A stretch of 64,000 bases of DNA, taken from assembly GCA_025757685.1 (NCBI GenBank), contig CP107220.1, positions 521,501 to 585,500 of the forward strand. The letters run 5' to 3'. The notes beneath the pieces are model-generated. The model made no database searches, was not told the origin of the DNA, and saw only the letters and a list, made by a program, of their open reading frames with translations. A program made the position numbers and the translations under genes. Shown here piece after piece: positions 59,225 to 64,000 of this stretch. The number at the start of each line of letters is the position of its first letter. The first letter of the stretch is position 1. This DNA is from Oscillospiraceae bacterium (GTDB taxonomy: Bacteria; Bacillota; Clostridia; Oscillospirales; Acutalibacteraceae).

Positions 59225-59931
59225 CTTTACAGGAAATTGTAGATCGTTCTCGGCGCATCGTCTTTTTTGGCGGCGCCGGGGTGTCTACCGAGAGCGGTAT
59301 TCCGGACTTTCGCAGTGTGGACGGCTTGTATCATCAGCAATATGACTATCCGCCGGAGCAGATCCTTTCTCGCAGCTTTTTTGACGAGAACCCGGCGGAA
59401 TTCTACCGCTTTTACCGCAGCAAAATGCTGTGCCCGCATGCCAAGCCTAACGCTGCCCATTACAAATTGGCAGAGCTGGAGCAAGCAGGCAAGTGCACCG
59501 CTGTGGTGACCCAGAATATTGACGGCCTGCACCAGGCAGCGGGCAGCCGCACGGTATATGAGCTCCACGGCTCCGTGCTGCGTAATCACTGTATGCGCTG
59601 CGGCAGAGCCTACGGTGTGGAGGCGGTGGCAGAGGCTGCCGGTATACCCCGGTGCGTTTGCGGTGGGATTATCAAGCCGGATGTGGTGCTGTATGAGGAA
59701 GGACTTGACCAACAGACCGTAGAGGGCGCCGTACATGCCATTGCCCGGGCAGACTGCCTGATCGTGGCGGGTACATCTCTTTCTGTGTACCCGGCGGCGG
59801 GCTTTATCCGCTACTTTCAGGGGGAGCACTTTGTACTCATTAACCGGGATCCTACCCCGGCGGACAAGCTGGCAGACTTGGTGCTGCACCAAAAGGTGGG
59901 GCAGGTGCTGTCCCAAATTCAAGTACGCTAA
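59221..59931 (+). CDS. NAD-dependent protein deacylase (sirtuin)
   Basis: A 236-residue Sir2 enzyme that removes acyl groups from lysines using NAD. It has FFGGAGVSTESGIPDFRS, the NAD-binding TQNIDGLHQAAG, the catalytic His in ELHGSV, zinc cysteines in HCMRCG and CVCGG, then GGIIKPDVVLYEE and VAGTSLSVYPAAG. It is coupled to the beta-helix gene by ATGA and followed 11 bases later by a radical SAM gene. Confidence 0.94.
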   Translation: MTLQEIVDRSRRIVFFGGAGVSTESGIPDFRSVDGLYHQQYDYPPEQILSRSFFDENPAEFYRFYRSKMLCPHAKPNAAHYKLAELEQAGKCTAVVTQNIDGLHQAAGSRTVYELHGSVLRNHCMRCGRAYGVEAVAEAAGIPRCVCGGIIKPDVVLYEEGLDQQTVEGAVHAIARADCLIVAGTSLSVYPAAGFIRYFQGEHFVLINRDPTPADKLADLVLHQKVGQVLSQIQVR

Positions 59932-59942
59932 CGGAGGCGCTT

Positions 59943-61016
59943 ATGCCCATTTCAGTGATGCTCAAGCCGGCTTCCGGCAACTGCAATCTGCGGTGTAAAT
60001 ACTGCTTTTACCACGACCTGGCTGCTACCCGGCAGACGGAGAACAAGGGTTATATGACCCGGGATACCGCCTTGCAGGTGATGGACAAAGCCCTGGCTTT
60101 TGCCGGGGACGGACCGGTATATTTTACCTTTCAGGGCGGGGAACCGCTGCTGGCGGGGAAAGACTTTTTTCGCTTTTTCTTCTCCTCTTGCAAGGAACGG
60201 CAGCGCCCCGGCGTGACCGTCCAGTTCTGCGTGCAGACCAACGGTACTTTGCTGGACGACGAATGGTGCGACCTGTTTTTGGAATACGGCTGTTTGGTGG
60301 GTGTGTCTCTGGACGGCGACCGGGAGGGCAACCGTTACCGGGTGTACCCGGACGGACGCAGCTCCTTTGACGATGTGTTTCACGGTGTGCAGCTGCTGAC
60401 CCGGCGCAGGGTGCCTTTTAATATTCTCTCGGTGCTCACCGCTTACGGTGCTACCCATGTGCGATCGTCCTATCGCTTCTTTAAGCAGCAAGGGCTGCGC
60501 CACTTGCAGTACATACCCTGCCTGCGCCCCTTTGCCATGGATGCGCCGGAGGATCTGTTTATGACCGATGACGACTACGCCGCCTTTTTGCAGCAGGGGT
60601 TCAAGCTGTATGCCAACGATGCCCTGCGGGGTAACCCGGTGTCTGTGCGTATGTTTGACAATTACTTGCTGCTGGCTCGGGGGCAGAACGCAGAGCAGTG
60701 CGGTATGAACGGCACCTGCGCTACCCAGTTTGTGGTGGAGGCGGACGGCAGTACCTACCCCTGTGACTTTTACTGTACCGATGATTGGTACCTGGGCAAT
60801 ATCTGTGCCGGGGATTTTGACGGCTTTTTCCATAGTGAAAAGATGGTGGAATTCTTAAAGAATTCTTTTCAGTTGCCCCCGGCGTGCAAGACCTGCCGCT
60901 GGTTCACGCTTTGTCGGGGCGGCGGCTGCAAGCGCAACCGAGTGGGCACGGATTATTGCCGGGCTTACCAAACTTTTTTTGCAAATACGGAGCATTTGTT
61001 TGCTCAACTGCGTTGA
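59943..61016 (+). CDS. anaerobic sulfatase-maturase-like radical SAM/SPASM enzyme
   Basis: A 357-residue enzyme with the radical SAM cluster motif CNLRCKYC (Cys14, 18, 21), the FQGGEPLLAG SAM site, FCVQTNGTLLDDEWCDLF, VGVSLDGD, and SPASM-type cysteines at the end (CGMNGTCATQFVVEADG, CDFYC, CKTCRWFTLCRGGCKR-like). This is the layout of anSME, which oxidises a Ser or Cys of sulfatases to formylglycine without oxygen. No sulfatase is in the window, so the target is elsewhere or is another protein. Confidence 0.9.
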   Translation: MPISVMLKPASGNCNLRCKYCFYHDLAATRQTENKGYMTRDTALQVMDKALAFAGDGPVYFTFQGGEPLLAGKDFFRFFFSSCKERQRPGVTVQFCVQTNGTLLDDEWCDLFLEYGCLVGVSLDGDREGNRYRVYPDGRSSFDDVFHGVQLLTRRRVPFNILSVLTAYGATHVRSSYRFFKQQGLRHLQYIPCLRPFAMDAPEDLFMTDDDYAAFLQQGFKLYANDALRGNPVSVRMFDNYLLLARGQNAEQCGMNGTCATQFVVEADGSTYPCDFYCTDDWYLGNICAGDFDGFFHSEKMVEFLKNSFQLPPACKTCRWFTLCRGGGCKRNRVGTDYCRAYQTFFANTEHLFAQLR

Positions 61017-61024
61017 GGTGTTTT

Positions 61025-61942
61025 ATGAAAAAGACGATTTCTGTACTGCTGGCACTGGTACTGACGGTGGGACTGTTCTCTGCCTGCTCAAAGGATGGTA
61101 AGGAGGAGACGACCACGGCTGCGCCTGCCGCTTACACCCTGGCCTATACGTATGACAGCCATTATAAGCAGACGGACCCCAGTGCTGTGCGGGCGTATGA
61201 GAAGATCGCCAAAGCCATTGCAGAGGGCGGTGTGGCCGTGCGGGTGAATACGGATATGATGGACGATGTGAACCGGCTGCTGTACACAGGCTTTCCGCTG
61301 ATGGCGCTGGTGGACACGGTTTCGGTGAACAGCGACAATTCCGGCGTGACCATCAAATATAAAAACGATACGGATACGCATCGCCGGCTGGTGGGCGCCT
61401 TTTCCCAAAAGGTCCATACCATTCTGAAAGCCTGCGGCAAGGGCACGGTGAGCAATAATGTGTATCTCCTCAATGTGTACCACTATGTGGCAACCCACAC
61501 GACTTATGACGACAGTGCGACCGACACTTACACCGCCATTTTGCAAGGCAAGGGCATGAGTGCTGCCATCAGCGGTATGTTTGAGTTCCTGCTGCAACAG
61601 GGCGGGGTGGACGCCGGGCATATCGTCGGCAAGGACGCCGCCGGTAATCCCTGGTACTTTACCCGTTGTACCCTGGGCGACACGGTGTATAACTTTGATG
61701 TGGCAACGGAGCTGTCTGTGCGCAAAGGGGAGGGGCTGACCTGCTTTGCTATGACGGATAAGGAACTGCAAACCGGTGGACTGCAAAAAGGTTTTACCTA
61801 CTCGGATAATGAAAAGGCGCCGGCAGTGAAGATGAAAAAGAACCCCTATGCCGCCCTACGCTCCTGTGCGTACTTTACGCTGGAGGGCAACACCCTAACT
61901 GCCGTCTTGTACAGCGGTAAGACCGCCGCCTTTACTCTGTAA
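61025..61942 (+). CDS. lipoprotein with a degenerate transglutaminase-like domain
   Basis: From the ATG at 61025 (GAGGTG six bases upstream) the protein has 305 residues: a lipobox LFSAC (Cys20), a short Thr-rich stalk and a domain resembling bacterial transglutaminase-like proteins (LNVYHYVATHTTYDDSA, GKGMSAAISGMFEFLLQQGGVDAGHIVG, NPWYFTRCTLGDTVYNFDVATE). The catalytic cysteine position reads Met/Ser, and the usual HAWN reads NPWYF, so Cys and His of the triad seem lost. It may bind rather than cut. It ends the operon eight bases after the maturase gene. Confidence 0.75.
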   Translation: MKKTISVLLALVLTVGLFSACSKDGKEETTTAAPAAYTLAYTYDSHYKQTDPSAVRAYEKIAKAIAEGGVAVRVNTDMMDDVNRLLYTGFPLMALVDTVSVNSDNSGVTIKYKNDTDTHRRLVGAFSQKVHTILKACGKGTVSNNVYLLNVYHYVATHTTYDDSATDTYTAILQGKGMSAAISGMFEFLLQQGGVDAGHIVGKDAAGNPWYFTRCTLGDTVYNFDVATELSVRKGEGLTCFAMTDKELQTGGLQKGFTYSDNEKAPAVKMKKNPYAALRSCAYFTLEGNTLTAVLYSGKTAAFTL

Positions 61943-61998
61943 AGGAACAAATAACAACCAAGCGAAGTGATGTGTAACCCGACACCGCCGCTTTGGAG

Positions 61999-62026
61999 CC
62001 GCCGAAAAACTTTCGGCGGTTTTTTT
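61999..62026 (+). terminator. terminator of the beta-helix-anSME operon
   Basis: A perfect 9-bp stem (CCGCCGAAA and TTTCGGCGG) with a three-base loop, followed by a T7 run. Confidence 0.88.
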
Positions 62027-62032
62027 GTATCA

Positions 62033-62074
62033 TTTGTCTATGAATTCTGCACATTTTGGAAAATAATAGACAAA
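62033..62074. promoter_or_regulatory. inverted repeat upstream of the second GPH gene
   Basis: TTTGTCTAT (62033-62041) and ATAGACAAA (62066-62074) form a perfect 9-bp inverted repeat with a 24-base gap; further TGTCTA and TTGGACA-like copies follow before 62108. The set could be regulator sites for the downstream transporter. Confidence 0.35.
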
Positions 62075-62152
62075 AACAGAGAAAAATGTCTAAAAATATT
62101 TTGGACATTACAAGTTGCACAGAAAATTTCTGCGGACAAATTTCTTTTTTGG

Positions 62153-62181
62153 TTGTAATTGATAAACCGATTTGTTATAAT
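62153..62181 (+). promoter_or_regulatory. promoter of the second GPH transporter
   Basis: TTGTAA (62153-62158) and TATAAT (62176-62181), 17-base spacer. Confidence 0.75.
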
Positions 62182-62212
62182 ATTGCAGAAATATGACACA
62201 GGGGGAGATCCA

Positions 62213-64000
62213 ATGGCAGAACAAACCGGCCTGAAAGCAAAAGCCACAGGCCTCATCGACAACATTAAGTACTACTGGACAGAACCGCCGAAAGGCAAGT
62301 ATATGTCTTTCAAAGAGGTGGCTGCTTATTCCGTAGGCGGTATCGGCGCATACTTCTTGATTTCTATGGGCGCTGCGCTAGTCGTCTCTACCACAAATAT
62401 GATCGTAGGCGGCGCAATCGGCGTTGCACCTATGGATATGTATGTGCTTTACCTGATTTCTACCTTGGCAAACATTCCGCTGACGGCGGTGCGTGCCAAC
62501 ATGGTAGATAATACACGCGGTAAGGGCGGTAAATATCGTCCCTACCTGATTTCTATGGGTATTCCTACCGCCGTGATTTCCTTGGCGTATGTGTGGTTCC
62601 CGTATGATTCTATGTATTCCTTATTCTCCGGTAAGATTATGGGGTACGAGGGCGGCTACATAGCTAAGTGCGTCATGGTATTGATCTTTAACTTGTTGCT
62701 GCAGTTCTTCTTTAACTTCTTCCAGGATGCATATACCAACTTGATTCACGTGCTTTCTCCCAATACGCAGGAGAGAACGGATGTTTTGGCAATCAAGAGC
62801 GTTGTGTATTCCTTAGCACCGTCTATCATCAATATCGTGCTGCCGTTGGTTGCGCAGTTTGCCACCAACAACGACCTGTATGATATTCGTGTGTATCGGA
62901 TTTCTTACCCGGTGTTTGCCGTTCTCGGTATGGTGCTGACCATTATGGTTTATGCCAACACACAGGAAAAAATCGTGCAGGCTAAGACCCATACCATTCA
63001 GATTAGCTTTATTGACTCCTTTAAGGCAGTTGCCAAGAATAAGTATTTCTGGATTATTGCTTTGGCCGGATGGATTGGCTTCTTGGAGAGTGCATACGGC
63101 AATATTTTGACCTGGTCTTATAACTACGGTCATACCTGCAGTGGCGGTACATTCGCCTTGATTCAAACCTTGACCGGTAACGCTTCTTTGTGGGGTATGT
63201 TATTGGCCCCCATTTGTATTCGCAAGTGGGGCAAGAAGAAGGTACTGATTGCCGTAAACTTTGCAAACATTGTTTGTATTCTTTCTATGATTATCAATAT
63301 GCGCAGCATTTGGTGGCTGTTTATCTGCGTGTACTTTAACTGGTTGGTTGGTGCATTTGAACAGATTACCACACCTGCCATTCAGGCAGATATTCGTGAC
63401 TATCAGCAGTATCGTTCCGGTGAGCGTATTGACGGTATGTTTGCAACCGTGCTGACCATTGGTAATATCGTAACATTGCTGACCTCTGCCGTTCTGCCTG
63501 CTGTGTATCAGAGATACGGCGTGTATGAGGGCAACGGCTACAAAAACTCCTTTGATATTTTGGATGTAAACAACGGCGACCCGGACTTGCTGTACAAGCT
63601 GATGAGCGTGCTGATTATTATGGCTGCCGTGGGTGCATTCCTGAATATGGCGCCTTACTTCTTCTATGATTTTAATGAGAAGAAGCAAAAGAGCGTAATC
63701 CGCGTGTTGCAGGTGCGTTCTCTGTTTGAGGACTTTGGCAACAAGGCGCTGAATAATCACCAGATTGTTGAAGCCATTGATATGGTAAACAACGCCCGTG
63801 AAATGGCTGTTGCTACACCTAAGACCGTAGATAAGAGCAGCTATCGCAATATCAGCGATAAGGCAGAGCGTAAGGCTGCCAAAAAGCAGTATCGTGCTGA
63901 TTTGGAATACAATGAGGAAATTGAGATTTCTCAGTTCGTCTGCAAAGAGCTGGATAAGTTCGGCCTGCCTGTAACGCAGCATCAGGTTGCGGAGTATTCT
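62213..64000 (+). CDS. GPH-family transporter with long C-terminal tail (runs off window)
   Basis: The frame is open from the ATG at 62213 (GGGGGAG five bases upstream) to the last base, 596 codons. It has about 12 membrane segments with GPH features: ANIPLTAVRANMVDNTRGKGGKYRPYL near helices 2-3 (quoted in part), SPNTQERTDVLAIKS in the middle loop and TTPAIQADIRDYQQYRSGERIDG in the second half. After about residue 482 there is a charged, non-membrane tail of more than 110 residues (DKAERKAAKKQYRADLEY). The tail may regulate transport, as EIIA-like tails do in some GPH members, but it does not resemble EIIA by eye. The 270-base gap before it holds the terminator, repeats and promoter. Confidence 0.85.
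   Translation, partial: MAEQTGLKAKATGLIDNIKYYWTEPPKGKYMSFKEVAAYSVGGIGAYFLISMGAALVVSTTNMIVGGAIGVAPMDMYVLYLISTLANIPLTAVRANMVDNTRGKGGKYRPYLISMGIPTAVISLAYVWFPYDSMYSLFSGKIMGYEGGYIAKCVMVLIFNLLLQFFFNFFQDAYTNLIHVLSPNTQERTDVLAIKSVVYSLAPSIINIVLPLVAQFATNNDLYDIRVYRISYPVFAVLGMVLTIMVYANTQEKIVQAKTHTIQISFIDSFKAVAKNKYFWIIALAGWIGFLESAYGNILTWSYNYGHTCSGGTFALIQTLTGNASLWGMLLAPICIRKWGKKKVLIAVNFANIVCILSMIINMRSIWWLFICVYFNWLVGAFEQITTPAIQADIRDYQQYRSGERIDGMFATVLTIGNIVTLLTSAVLPAVYQRYGVYEGNGYKNSFDILDVNNGDPDLLYKLMSVLIIMAAVGAFLNMAPYFFYDFNEKKQKSVIRVLQVRSLFEDFGNKALNNHQIVEAIDMVNNAREMAVATPKTVDKSSYRNISDKAERKAAKKQYRADLEYNEEIEISQFVCKELDKFGLPVTQHQVAEYS

Noticed and set aside
1..64000. tRNA, rRNA, CRISPR arrays, transposases, integrases, phage genes
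   Set aside because: None of their signatures was recognised by eye in either strand.

Overview
The window looks like a chromosomal piece of a spore-forming, Gram-positive gut bacterium of the class Clostridia, probably the Oscillospirales/Ruminococcus group. The evidence is a MurE with the DNPR motif of meso-diaminopimelate ligases, a sigma-K-type sporulation sigma factor, DivIB and MraZ in a Firmicutes-style division and cell wall cluster, an HPr with both His15 and Ser46, PASTA and PrsA-like proteins, and several glycan enzymes with GPH-type sugar symporters. No phage, insertion sequence, CRISPR array, rRNA or tRNA gene was seen. Species assignment is inference.

Layout. 1-5.8 kb: the end of a beta-mannosidase, then rimM-trmD, ptsH, uvrC, and rsmD-coaD with a coiled-coil gene. 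5.8-8.9 kb: a cation/proton antiporter and a convergent GPH sugar symporter sharing one terminator. 9.0-23.4 kb: the division and wall cluster mraZ-rsmH-ftsL-pbpB-murE-murF-mraY-ftsW-murG-murA-divIB-ftsZ, with a consensus promoter, a likely MraZ box and a strong terminator; murD is absent. 23.7-29.5 kb: a GH38 alpha-mannosidase with an unknown 72-residue partner, glycerate kinase with a DUF188 protein, and a divergent histidine phosphatase. 29.6-35.2 kb: a two-gene ThrE-type exporter, TrkA-TrkH potassium uptake, and an O-antigen-ligase-like membrane protein. 35.3-40.1 kb: two tandem membrane-anchored PrsA-like foldases, a small coiled-coil protein and an orphan fumarase beta-type subunit. 40.0-43.7 kb (minus): sigK, and a separate operon of a zinc-ribbon/leucine-rich-repeat surface protein, a small regulator-like protein and an unusual Ser/Thr kinase.

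43.8-46.15 kb (minus) is the most interesting part. A promoter, a well-formed cobalamin riboswitch and an intrinsic terminator precede two surface-protein genes. The first is a lipoprotein with a DUF4430 (transcobalamin-like beta) domain. The second is a secreted alpha/alpha-toroid protein with a sortase-like tail. Together they correspond to the two halves of the vitamin B12 carriers of the intrinsic factor/transcobalamin family, split into two genes and placed under B12 control. This suggests a cell-surface B12 capture system.

46.2-51.2 kb: an S24/S26 peptidase, an ABC exporter, a GH2 glycosidase, a cyclophilin and a DUF2726 protein in one direction. 51.3-56.0 kb (minus): a GldA-like dehydrogenase, a TrpXYZ/DUF534-type ABC importer and exoA. 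56.1-57.2 kb: mnmA. 57.2-61.9 kb: a secreted beta-helix protein, a sirtuin, an anaerobic sulfatase-maturase-like radical SAM enzyme and a lipoprotein with a degenerate transglutaminase fold. 62.2 kb to the end: a second GPH transporter with a long hydrophilic tail that runs off the window.

Most promoters were recognised as -35/-10 pairs with 16-18 base spacing. All functional calls rest on recognising motifs by eye; no database search was run.
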